64,000 nucleotides of DNA from Victivallaceae bacterium. Lineage in GTDB: Bacteria; Verrucomicrobiota; Lentisphaeria; Victivallales; Victivallaceae. The stretch spans positions 62,001-126,000 of the forward strand of contig JAQUTL010000002.1 in the NCBI GenBank assembly GCA_028709805.1. The letters are read 5' to 3'. Made by a program: the position numbers and the translations under genes. Position 1 is the stretch's first letter; every line of letters begins with the position of its first letter. Shown piece by piece: positions 42,672 to 50,508 of the stretch. The notes beneath the pieces were generated by a model, which searched no databases, was not told the origin of the DNA, and worked only from the letters and a program-made list of their open reading frames with translations.

Positions 42672-44177
42672 ATGAAATCACGCATTGCGATCGTTTTTCT
42701 GGCGGTGTTGGCCGGCGGACTGCTGGGCGCCGCCGAACCGCCGGCGGAGTTTTCCACCGCGCTGTGGAGCCGGGTGGAGAAAAAGTCTCTGCTGACCGAT
42801 AAAAAATACAGCGAATTGCTCAAAAACTACATCTCGGCCAGCGGCGACCTTGAGTTCTGGCGCAACCGGCGGCTGGACTCTCCGGACATGCGCATACTCA
42901 CCGGCGAACTGATGACGGCGGCCGCGCTTGAACGCGAACTCGCCGTTTCCGGCGCCGATTCGCGCAAACTCCGCGAGCAGGAGCGCAAGTGCGACGCGAT
43001 CCGCGCACAGATCGACGACTTGTGGAGCCGCGACACCGCGCTGCCGGAATACGCCAAACTTTCCTCCGCGGCTTCGGACGCCGCGGCAAAACTTTACGAC
43101 CGCGCCGTCTGGCTGCTGCGTCGCGCCCGGGGGCGCGATGCCGCCGAAGCGCTGCGTATGCTGCTGGCCACCAAGTCGATCGCCATTCCGTCCACGCTGC
43201 AGATCGCATCGGATGACGCGGCGGTACCGGCCATGCCTCTGGATGACGCCGGGCTGTATGCCGGATACGAGCAGCGGCTTCTGGCCAAAGATCCCGGATA
43301 CGCGCTGCTGAAGTCGCAGTGCGACGTGGCGTTCAATATTCTTTCGCAGTGGCAGGAGCTTCAGCTTTCGTCCACTCCGGAGGGGCGCAAGGTGCTTGAC
43401 GATTTCAATGCGGCCAGCGGCAAAGTGGTGAAGCTTGCCGGTGACGCCACGGTTCCGCAGGCTGAACTGCTCAACGCGAAAAGCGAACTTGACCGCGCCT
43501 CAGCCGAGCTTAAGCGGGTGCAGTATTATGTGTTCCGCAGCGACCGGCAGAACCGGATTCTTACCGACTCCTATTATAAGACGCGTGCAAAGATGCTGAA
43601 GCGCGGCGTTGAACTGCTGGAAGGCGCCAAGGGCGACGCGGCGGCGCAGGCGCTCGCCGGCCGGATTCGCACGCTTCAGGAAAAGTCGTCGCCGGAATCC
43701 TCCGGTGTGCTGGGCGCGGAGACCGCCGCCGCTCCGGTGGTGGAGGCCGGGCTGGAGGGATGGGAAAATAAATTTTTTGCCGGTGACGGCGAATTTCTGC
43801 GTCTCAAGTCGGAATACGCTTCGGCCCGGCTTGCGCTGAAAACCTATCAGCACGACCGGATAAAATGCTCCGCCGAGGGCGCGGTGCTGCTCGACGAGAT
43901 CACCGGGATGGAAACCGAGATAAAGGAGAAGCGCGCCGCCGCCGCGCCGGATGGCGAGATCGAAAAATTGATCGTGGAGCGCAATCTTTCGGTGCAGGCG
44001 CTCGGACGGCTCTATCAGAGCGAGATCGCCGGTGATATTGTCAACATCACGCTTCAGAAGAAGCTCGCCGACTCCCGCGCCGCGCTGTATGACTACACGG
44101 TCGGAAAACTTAAAGCGTCCGCCGACCCGGAGGCCGCGGCGATTCTGGCGAAAATGAACGGGAAGACGGAGAAGTAG
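42672..44177 (+). CDS. exported helical protein, unknown
   Basis: A 501-residue protein with a signal peptide (AIVFLAVLAGGLLGAAEPP). The mature part is almost wholly charged helix with coiled-coil character (KLREQERKCDAIRAQIDDLW, ELKRVQYYVFRSD). Two related blocks recur, each starting AGYEQRLLAKDPGYALLKSQ or AGLEGWENKFFAGDGEFLRL, about 170 residues apart, suggesting an internal repeat. GGAGCG precedes the ATG. It is probably periplasmic. I recognise no family. The next gene starts 3 bp after its stop, so they are likely co-expressed. Confidence 0.7.
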   Translation: MKSRIAIVFLAVLAGGLLGAAEPPAEFSTALWSRVEKKSLLTDKKYSELLKNYISASGDLEFWRNRRLDSPDMRILTGELMTAAALERELAVSGADSRKLREQERKCDAIRAQIDDLWSRDTALPEYAKLSSAASDAAAKLYDRAVWLLRRARGRDAAEALRMLLATKSIAIPSTLQIASDDAAVPAMPLDDAGLYAGYEQRLLAKDPGYALLKSQCDVAFNILSQWQELQLSSTPEGRKVLDDFNAASGKVVKLAGDATVPQAELLNAKSELDRASAELKRVQYYVFRSDRQNRILTDSYYKTRAKMLKRGVELLEGAKGDAAAQALAGRIRTLQEKSSPESSGVLGAETAAAPVVEAGLEGWENKFFAGDGEFLRLKSEYASARLALKTYQHDRIKCSAEGAVLLDEITGMETEIKEKRAAAAPDGEIEKLIVERNLSVQALGRLYQSEIAGDIVNITLQKKLADSRAALYDYTVGKLKASADPEAAAILAKMNGKTEK

Positions 44178-44180
44178 GCC

Positions 44181-44606
44181 ATGAATATCCGACGGATCGC
44201 GACGTTGTTCGCAATGGCGGTCGCGGCGGCCGCGGCGCTGTTGTGCCAGGGGTGCGTATCCTCCGAGCCGACTGCCAAATATTTCGGGCGCTACTCTTCG
44301 GCCGACACCGGGTGGTTTGTGCAGCTTTATCGTGACGGCAGCTTCACTTATTCGTTTTGGATCGACGAGGAAACCGGAAAACCGCAGATGGTCTCCACCG
44401 GCTTCTGCGATTTTGACGTTGACGATTCCGACCGGCCGCGAATTATTGCCCATCTCAATTACATGCAGGACAAATTCCAGTTTGTGTTTTCTCCGGACGG
44501 CCGTCAGATGGCGGTGATGCTGAAGCTGCCGGACAACAATCCTACGGTCGAAAAATACGGGCGGCAGATATTGCTGACCCGCGAAGCCGGTATTCCGGCG
44601 CGATGA
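44181..44606 (+). CDS. small lipoprotein, unknown
   Basis: A 141-residue protein with a lipoprotein signal (FAMAVAAAAALLCQGC). The mature part reads as a beta-rich domain (YFGRYSSADTGWFVQLYRDG, FTYSFWIDEETGKPQMVS), perhaps a lipocalin-like or immunoglobulin-like barrel. GGAG sits 10 bases before the ATG. It follows the helical exported protein directly. I recognise no family. Confidence 0.7.
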   Translation: MNIRRIATLFAMAVAAAAALLCQGCVSSEPTAKYFGRYSSADTGWFVQLYRDGSFTYSFWIDEETGKPQMVSTGFCDFDVDDSDRPRIIAHLNYMQDKFQFVFSPDGRQMAVMLKLPDNNPTVEKYGRQILLTREAGIPAR

Positions 44607-44628
44607 CCGGAAAAACGGCGGTTTTTGC

Positions 44629-44656
44629 TTGTAATTATCAAAAATCGTGGTATATT
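44629..44656 (+). promoter_or_regulatory. candidate hydG promoter
   Basis: TTGTAA (44629-44634), 16-bp spacer, TATATT (44651-44656), 35 bp before the hydG ATG at 44692. The -35 element is moderate. Confidence 0.45.
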
Positions 44657-44691
44657 TACTCCACAGTAACCAAGCAGAAGGAGTGGGGTTT

Positions 44692-46110
44692 ATGTACAGC
44701 GTGACAAGTATGAAAGCCGATGAATTCATCGATGACGCCGAAGTCCAGGACACGCTGACCTACGCAGCAGAGAACAAGTCCAACCGTGCGCTGATCAGCA
44801 AAATCATTGAAAAAGCCAGAGAAGGCAAGGGCGTTCCGCACCGCGACGCGGCGGTTTTGCTCGACTGCGACATTCCTGAACTGAACGAGGAAATGTTCCA
44901 GCTCGCCCGTGAGCTTAAACAGAAATTGTACGGCAACCGGATCGTGATGTTCGCGCCGCTTTATCTGTCCAACTACTGCGTGAACGGGTGTGTCTATTGC
45001 CCGTATCATTGCGCCAACAAGCACATTACACGCAAGAAACTCACCCAGGAGGAGATCGTCCGGGAGGTGACCGCGCTGCAGGACATGGGGCATAAGCGCC
45101 TGGCGCTGGAAACCGGCGAAGACCCGGTGAACAATCCGATCGACTATATTCTGGAAAGCATCCGGACGATCTATTCGATCAAGCACAAGAACGGCGCCAT
45201 CCGCCGGGTGAACGTGAACATCGCGGCCACCACGGTGGAGAATTACCGCAAACTGAAGGCCGCCGGCATCGGCACCTATATTCTGTTTCAGGAGACCTAC
45301 AACCGCAAGGCGTATGAAACGCTGCATCCCACCGGACCGAAACACGACTACGCCTACCATACCGAGGCGATGGACCGGGCGATGGAGGGCGGCATTGACG
45401 ACGTCGGCTGCGGAGTGCTGTTCGGGCTGAATCTTTACCGTTATGATTTTGTCGGCATCCTGATGCACGCCGAGCATCTTGAGGCGGTGCACAACTGCGG
45501 TCCGCACACCATCAGCGTTCCGCGCATTCGTCCGGCCGACGACATCGATCCCAAACATTTCAAGAACGCGATCGACGATGACACCTTCGCCAAGATCGTG
45601 GCGGTTCTGCGGATCGCGGTGCCTTACACCGGAATGATCGTTTCCACCCGCGAGTCGCGTAAATCGCGTGAGCGGGTGCTGGAACTCGGCATCTCCCAGA
45701 TATCCGGCGGCAGCCGGACCAGCGTCGGCGGCTACGCCGAAAAGGAGCCGGAGGACGAGGATACCTCGCAATTCGACGTGAACGACACCAGAACTCTGGA
45801 CGAGGTCGTCAACTGGCTGCTCGGGCTGGGGTACATTCCGAGTTTCTGCACCGCCTGCTATCGCGAGGGGCGGACCGGCGACCGCTTTATGAAGCTGGTG
45901 AAGTCCGGGCAGATCGCCAACTGCTGTCTGCCGAACGCGCTGATGACGCTCAAGGAGTATCTTGAGGACTATGCGGCGCCGGACACGCAGCGCAAAGGCG
46001 AGGCGATGATCGCCAAGGAAGTGGTCAAGATTCCAAACGATAAGGTGCGCTCGATAGCGCAGGAGCATTTGAAGGAACTGCACGACGGCAAGCGCGACTT
46101 CCGCTTCTGA
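44692..46110 (+). CDS. hydG: [FeFe]-hydrogenase H-cluster maturase HydG
   Basis: A 472-residue radical SAM tyrosine lyase that makes the CO and CN ligands of the H cluster. The SAM cluster ligands are Cys96, Cys100 and Cys103 (CVNGCVYC). The C-terminal auxiliary cluster ligands are Cys386, Cys389 and Cys412 (FCTACYREGRTGDRF and NCCLPNA), the spacing that separates HydG from ThiH. The real start is ATG 44692, with AGGAG upstream; the frame opens earlier. HydE, HydF and the hydrogenase are not in the window. The following gene's start lies in a tandem duplication that includes this stop. Confidence 0.95.
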   Translation: MYSVTSMKADEFIDDAEVQDTLTYAAENKSNRALISKIIEKAREGKGVPHRDAAVLLDCDIPELNEEMFQLARELKQKLYGNRIVMFAPLYLSNYCVNGCVYCPYHCANKHITRKKLTQEEIVREVTALQDMGHKRLALETGEDPVNNPIDYILESIRTIYSIKHKNGAIRRVNVNIAATTVENYRKLKAAGIGTYILFQETYNRKAYETLHPTGPKHDYAYHTEAMDRAMEGGIDDVGCGVLFGLNLYRYDFVGILMHAEHLEAVHNCGPHTISVPRIRPADDIDPKHFKNAIDDDTFAKIVAVLRIAVPYTGMIVSTRESRKSRERVLELGISQISGGSRTSVGGYAEKEPEDEDTSQFDVNDTRTLDEVVNWLLGLGYIPSFCTACYREGRTGDRFMKLVKSGQIANCCLPNALMTLKEYLEDYAAPDTQRKGEAMIAKEVVKIPNDKVRSIAQEHLKELHDGKRDFRF

Positions 46111-46204
46111 GCCGGCGGCGGGAATCCTCCGGCGCGGGGAAACAGAGAAACATGTTCTGAGCCGGTGATGTAAATCCTCCGGCGCGGGGGAACAGAGAAA
46201 CATG
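46105..46204 (+). repeat. two 50-bp direct tandem copies spanning the hydG stop and next start
   Basis: Unit 1 (46105-46154) and unit 2 (46155-46204) differ at 6 of 50 positions and both run from TTCTGA to CATG. Unit 1 supplies the hydG stop; unit 2 supplies the HD-protein ATG. At the junction a two-codon frame ATG-TTC-TGA is created. Confidence 0.85.
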
Positions 46205-46771
46205 GTCGATCCGCTTGATATTTTGAACTGTTTTTATCCGGAGGACACTCCGCTGCGGCGGTTGCTGCTCAAGCACAGCTCTCAGGTGCGGGACAAGGCG
46301 GCGGCGCTTCTGGCCGCCGCGCCCGAACCGGTTCGGCGGCGGACGGACGGCGAAGCGGCCGCGGTCGGCGCAATGCTGCACGACGTGGGCATCGTGCGCT
46401 GTTTTGCGCCGGGAATATTGTGCAACGGCGATGCGCCGTATATCGCCCACGGTGTGATCGGCGCGGCGATGCTGCGCGAATACGGGGCGGAGCGCGGCGT
46501 CGATCTGGAGCCGTTCGCCCGGATATGCGAGCGGCACACCGGAAGCGGACTTGCGGCCGGCGAGGTGCGTGAACATGCGCTGCCGCTGCCGGTGCGCGAC
46601 TATCTGCCGGAGACGAACGAAGAGAAGTTGATCTGTCTGGCCGACAAATTTTATTCAAAGTCCGGCGACATGCTGGAAAAGCCGCTGCCGGCGATTCGCC
46701 GTTCGATGCTGAAATTCGGTGACGGTCCGGCGGCTCGGTTTGACGGTTTGTGCCGTACTTTCGGAATTTGA
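46202..46771 (+). CDS. HD-domain protein
   Basis: A 189-residue protein with an HD motif AAVGAMLHDVGIVRC near residue 60 and further His residues (YIAHGVIGAAML, ICERHTGSG). This is the metal-dependent phosphohydrolase fold, used on nucleotides or as a regulator. The start ATG is the end of the second tandem repeat unit. A ribosome site is hard to see. It sits between hydG and a ferredoxin-type gene, so an anaerobic energy role is conceivable but unproven. Confidence 0.8.
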   Translation: MVDPLDILNCFYPEDTPLRRLLLKHSSQVRDKAAALLAAAPEPVRRRTDGEAAAVGAMLHDVGIVRCFAPGILCNGDAPYIAHGVIGAAMLREYGAERGVDLEPFARICERHTGSGLAAGEVREHALPLPVRDYLPETNEEKLICLADKFYSKSGDMLEKPLPAIRRSMLKFGDGPAARFDGLCRTFGI

Positions 46772-46807
46772 ACGATTTTTCATATAAAAGCAGAGAGGAC
46801 CGGATTT

Positions 46808-47914
46808 ATGAAATCAAAAGTCTTTTTCACCGACTTCCGGATGAGTTTCAACGGCGAGAATATCACGGCAAAACTGCAGCGTTTGATGAAGGCCGCCGGA
46901 TTTGAAGGACTTGATCTGAACGGCAAATTTGTTGCGGTCAAACTTCATTTCGGCGAGCGCGGCAATCTGGCGTTTCTGCGGCCTAATTATGCGCGCGCGG
47001 TGGCCGACTATGTTAAGCAGCTCGGCGGAAAACCGTTTTTGACCGACTGCAACACCCTGTATGTCGGCGGCCGCAAGGACGCGCTCGAACATCTTGACAC
47101 CGCCGGGATCAACGGGTTCAATCCGCTTTCCACCGGCTGTCAGATTCTGATCGGGGACGGCTTGAAGGGCAACGACGAAGTCGATGTTCCGGTGCCGAAC
47201 GGCAAACATTTCAAGACTGCGAAAATCGGCCGGGCGGTCATGGACGCCGACGCGTTCATCAGTCTCACCCATTTCAAGGGACATGAGAAGATGGGGATCG
47301 GCGGCGTGGTAAAAAATATCGGCATGGGGTGCGGCTCGCGCGCCGGTAAAATGGAAATGCACAGCGACGGTAAACCGACGCTCGACCGCGGGCTTTGCGT
47401 CGGCTGCGGGATATGCAAAAGATATTGCGCGCAAAACGCATTGACGCTGAACGGAAAAAAGATGACCATCGATCATGACCGATGCGTCGGGTGCGGCCGC
47501 TGCATCGCCGTATGCCCCAAGGACGCGCTTCAGGCGACATGGGATCAGAATGACACCATCCTTGATGAAAAGACCGCCGAATACGCTCTTGCCGTGGTCA
47601 ACAACCGTCCCTGTTTTCACATCAGCATTTTGTGCGACATTTCGCCGAATTGCGATTGTCACGGTGAAAACGACGCGGCGATGCTTCCCGACATCGGCAT
47701 GCTGGCCGGTTTCGATCCGGTGGCGCTGGACGTGGCCGGCTGCGATCTCTGCAACCGCGCTCCGCGGCTGAACAACACCTGGCTTGACGATTGTCCGCAT
47801 GGCGAGGACGTGTTTGATGACGCCCATTCCAACACCCGCTGGCGCGACGCGATCGACCATGCGGTGAAAATCGGCCTTGGCAGCGACCAGTACGAGCTTG
47901 TGGTGATGAAGTAG
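46808..47914 (+). CDS. DUF362 protein with two [4Fe-4S] ferredoxin motifs
   Basis: A 368-residue protein. The N-terminal DUF362 region includes VAVKLHFGERGN, FLTDCNTLY and SLTHFKGHEKMGIGGVVKN. In the middle are two ferredoxin clusters, LCVGCGICKRYCAQNAL and RCVGCGRCIAVCPKDAL, with the full CxxCxxCxxxC spacing. The C-terminal half has more Cys (ILCDISPNCDCHG and CDLCNR). This family is common in anaerobes, and its role is not settled; it probably transfers electrons. It follows the HD gene by about 36 bp and is plausibly co-transcribed with hydG. Confidence 0.88.
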   Translation: MKSKVFFTDFRMSFNGENITAKLQRLMKAAGFEGLDLNGKFVAVKLHFGERGNLAFLRPNYARAVADYVKQLGGKPFLTDCNTLYVGGRKDALEHLDTAGINGFNPLSTGCQILIGDGLKGNDEVDVPVPNGKHFKTAKIGRAVMDADAFISLTHFKGHEKMGIGGVVKNIGMGCGSRAGKMEMHSDGKPTLDRGLCVGCGICKRYCAQNALTLNGKKMTIDHDRCVGCGRCIAVCPKDALQATWDQNDTILDEKTAEYALAVVNNRPCFHISILCDISPNCDCHGENDAAMLPDIGMLAGFDPVALDVAGCDLCNRAPRLNNTWLDDCPHGEDVFDDAHSNTRWRDAIDHAVKIGLGSDQYELVVMK

Positions 47915-47945
47915 CCGTTGCGGACGGGGGAGGGGCGGCCTGAAT

Positions 47946-48740
47946 ATGCGGATAACCGTGGCGGTGGAAAATCGGGCGTCGGCTCCGCTTGTCGCGGAGC
48001 ACGGTCTGGCGCTGCTGGTTGAATATGACGGCATGAATATTCTTTTTGATACCGGAGCCGGAACGGCGCTGCTGCCCAATCTTGCCGCAATGGGGATTTC
48101 ACCGGACGGGTTTGACCGGATTGTGCTGTCACACGGCCATTACGACCACTCCGGCGCTCTGGCGCAGCTTGCGCCGCGCGATCTGTGGCTGGTTGCCGGC
48201 GCCGAGACGCGGCGTTTCAGCCGTCATCCCGGCGTTCCGGTGCGCGATATCGCCATGCCGGAGCGTTGTGTGACGGCAATCCGGAGTTTCCGCTGTCATG
48301 AAGTGTCCGCGTTCACCGAAATCGCCGCCGGCGTTTTTCTGACCGGACCGATTCCGCGGCGGTCCGGTGAGGACTGCGGCGGTCCGTTTTTTCTGGATGC
48401 CGCCGGGACGGTTCCGGACCCGATCAGCGATGAGCAGGCCATGCTGACTGCGGACGGCGTTCTGATTCAAGGCTGCTGCCATTCCGGAATAGTCAACACG
48501 CTGGACTTCTGTTGCAAAGAACACCCGGAAATTCACATCAACACGGTGGTCGGCGGACTCCATCTGCTCAACAGCGGACCGGAGCGGCTTGAAATGACCG
48601 CCGCGGCATTGCGCCTGCACGGCGTCGAAACGCTGGCGGCGCTGCACTGCAGCGGAGACGGAGCTGTGGATTTTCTGCGTCGTTCCCTGCCGTCCTGCCG
48701 GATATGTCAACCCGTCGCCGGCGATGTGCTGACGTTCTGA
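47946..48740 (+). CDS. metallo-beta-lactamase-fold hydrolase
   Basis: A 264-residue MBL-fold protein. The metal motif is VLSHGHYDHSGAL (HxHxDH), followed by AGAETRRFSRH. Further ligands are likely in VLIQGCCHSGIVN and VVGGLHLL. The pattern fits the 7,8-dihydropterin-6-methyl-4-phosphate synthase-like group of archaea and anaerobes, so a pterin or phosphate substrate is possible. It begins 31 bp after the ferredoxin gene. A convergent terminator follows. Confidence 0.85.
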   Translation: MRITVAVENRASAPLVAEHGLALLVEYDGMNILFDTGAGTALLPNLAAMGISPDGFDRIVLSHGHYDHSGALAQLAPRDLWLVAGAETRRFSRHPGVPVRDIAMPERCVTAIRSFRCHEVSAFTEIAAGVFLTGPIPRRSGEDCGGPFFLDAAGTVPDPISDEQAMLTADGVLIQGCCHSGIVNTLDFCCKEHPEIHINTVVGGLHLLNSGPERLEMTAAALRLHGVETLAALHCSGDGAVDFLRRSLPSCRICQPVAGDVLTF

Positions 48741-48762
48741 CTCCATTCTATCCACATAGACA

Positions 48763-48819
48763 AAAAAACTCCGGCCCGCCATAATGCTATGCACCCCTTA
48801 ACGGCGGACCGGAGTTTTT
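48763..48819. terminator. bidirectional terminator between MBL gene and CBM9-like gene
   Basis: A long stem AACTCCGGCCCGCC / GGCGGACCGGAGTT (48767-48780 and 48803-48816) with one mismatch and a 22-nt loop, an A run before and a T run after. It can serve both convergent genes. Confidence 0.75.
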
Positions 48820-48846
48820 AATTACTCAGACTGTATGAAAACGCGG

Positions 48847-49650
48847 TTATTCCTCCGGCATGAATTTGATCGCGGCGTATTCCGGAAGCGCATGGAAATC
48901 CACCTTGGTTATCTGGGGATAGGCGGAAAGCTCCTCTTTGACAAAGCCGGAATCAAGGTAATTATAGCGGCCGATCAGCAGCGTCCAGCGGCCGTCTCCG
49001 GTAAATTCATCGCCGTATTTTGCCAACGACTTGCGGGGGATGGTGAACACGGTGGTCCAGCCGTCGTCCAATTTGCCGTCGTTGACAGTTCCGTTCACGA
49101 AGCTGTCCACGGTGAAGTCGAGCTGGAGTTTTTCATTGCCGGTGGCGCCTTTGCGCTGGCTGACGAACTCATAGGCGGTCTTCTTCGCCGTTGGAGTGGA
49201 ATACAGCTCCCAGTAATAATCCCTGAAGTCCGGCTTGATGAATACTTCGATCAGATCGCCGAGAACGAAGTGAGCTTCCTGATCCTTGGTCCCCTTGGCC
49301 TTAACTTCGCGGTCGGTGACATTGAAGCCGAGATAAAGATTGTCGTCGTCATACAGCACCTGAAGTGTGGCCGGTTCAAGCACGGCGTCGCCGTATGCCG
49401 CCAGTTTTTCCGGCGGGAGTTCTTTGTAGTAGCTTTTCCATTCAATCGGGCGGAGCAGCGTGTATACCGGAGCCTTGTCCCAGGCGGCGGCGTCCAGTTT
49501 TCCGTCGGTCCCGACCGGGCTGCCGCCGGTCGGCGCGGCGTAGACCACCGGGCGTTCCGCGGCGGCGGCGGCCGGAGTTTCGGCGGCGCCGCAGCAGCAG
49601 CCGGTGAGAGCGAAGGCGGCGGAAATTGCGCAGACAGTGCGGAAAGACAT
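48847..49650 (-). CDS. lipoprotein with CBM9-like (carbohydrate-binding family 9) domain
   Basis: About 267 residues. The start MSFRTVCAISAAFALTGC gives a lipoprotein signal; AAGGAG precedes this ATG. The mature part begins with an Ala-rich linker and then VGTDGKLDAAAWDKAP, followed by LQVLYDDDNLYLGFNVTDREV, GDLIEVFIKPDF and DGWTTVFTIP. These are the marks of CBM9-like and related sugar-binding beta-sandwiches. It may hold a glycan or lignocellulose fragment on the cell surface. No enzyme domain is present. A serine hydrolase gene ends just upstream. Confidence 0.82.
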   Translation of the reverse strand: MSFRTVCAISAAFALTGCCCGAAETPAAAAAERPVVYAAPTGGSPVGTDGKLDAAAWDKAPVYTLLRPIEWKSYYKELPPEKLAAYGDAVLEPATLQVLYDDDNLYLGFNVTDREVKAKGTKDQEAHFVLGDLIEVFIKPDFRDYYWELYSTPTAKKTAYEFVSQRKGATGNEKLQLDFTVDSFVNGTVNDGKLDDGWTTVFTIPRKSLAKYGDEFTGDGRWTLLIGRYNYLDSGFVKEELSAYPQITKVDFHALPEYAAIKFMPEE

Positions 49651-49664
49651 GATGTGAAGACTCC

Positions 49665-50429
49665 TTATTGGTTGTTCAGGTTGTCGTAAAGCAGTTTGGT
49701 CAAGTCGCCGATCAGTTCGCACCCGGCGGCGTTCGGCGCGCCGGAGGTGGTGACGCACCAGACGTAGTCGGCGGTTCCGGCGCGGATGATGCCGGCGTCG
49801 TGCGCGATGTCGGAAAGTCCGCCCGGTTTGTGGGCGATGCGGATCTCCTCTGGCAGACTGCGGCGGAACGCGCCTTGTTTCTGGTGGTACAGAATGTCGA
49901 GCATCTGCGCGGAGGCCGGGAGTTTGCGGCGGCCGATCATGAAAAACAGACTGGCGAGGTCGGCGGCGCTTGTGAGGTTCTCGCGGCCGGCGGCGGCGGC
50001 TTGGAAATCGAGCATTTTCCGGGCGAGAACGGTCTGCCGGAGACCGAGCACTTGGCCGAAGCTGTTGACGCGGTCCATGCCGAGCAGGTCGATCAGCACG
50101 TTCGTGCAGGTGTTGTCGCTGACGATAATCATCATGGTGACGAGGTCGTGCAGTGTCAGACTTTCCACTTCCAGCAGCCCAACCACGCTGTCCTCAAGCC
50201 TTGCCGCGTCCGGGATGATGATGTGGCGGTGCGGATTAAGCGTTTTTGCCTCAAGCTGGCGCATCGCCTCGGCCATGATCAGGACTTTTATGGTACTGGC
50301 CGACTTCATCTGACAATTCGGGTTGAATTCAAAAACGACGGCTCCGCTTTCGAGTTCGCGCAGCACTGCCGACACCGACATCTCAGGCGGAGCGGCATTG
50401 ATTCGTTCTCTCAGTATTTTTTTCAGCAT
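49665..50429 (-). CDS. class A beta-lactamase-fold serine hydrolase
   Basis: A 254-residue protein without a signal peptide. The SxxK motif is Ser45-Thr-Ile-Lys48 (MKSASTIKVL), and the SDN loop is IIVSDNTCTN. The third box is HKPGGL, with Pro in place of the Thr/Ser of KTG/KSG. I see no ExxLN of the class A omega loop (there is RKMLDFQAAAAGRENL). It therefore resembles the beta-lactamase-related serine hydrolases and is unlikely to be an efficient penicillinase. Cytoplasmic location points the same way. It is 14 bp from the CBM9-like gene's ATG and may be its operon partner. Confidence 0.75.
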   Translation of the reverse strand: MLKKILRERINAAPPEMSVSAVLRELESGAVVFEFNPNCQMKSASTIKVLIMAEAMRQLEAKTLNPHRHIIIPDAARLEDSVVGLLEVESLTLHDLVTMMIIVSDNTCTNVLIDLLGMDRVNSFGQVLGLRQTVLARKMLDFQAAAAGRENLTSAADLASLFFMIGRRKLPASAQMLDILYHQKQGAFRRSLPEEIRIAHKPGGLSDIAHDAGIIRAGTADYVWCVTTSGAPNAAGCELIGDLTKLLYDNLNNQ

Positions 50430-50508
50430 AAACCGGCCTCCTTGGTTTGCACATTACTAACTTTACAGGTATTTTAATGAAAATCAAATCACAAACAGGG
50501 GAAAAATC

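Noticed and set aside
44692-46110. ThiH (tyrosine lyase of thiamine synthesis)
   Set aside because: The C-terminal Cys386/Cys389/Cys412 set is specific for HydG.
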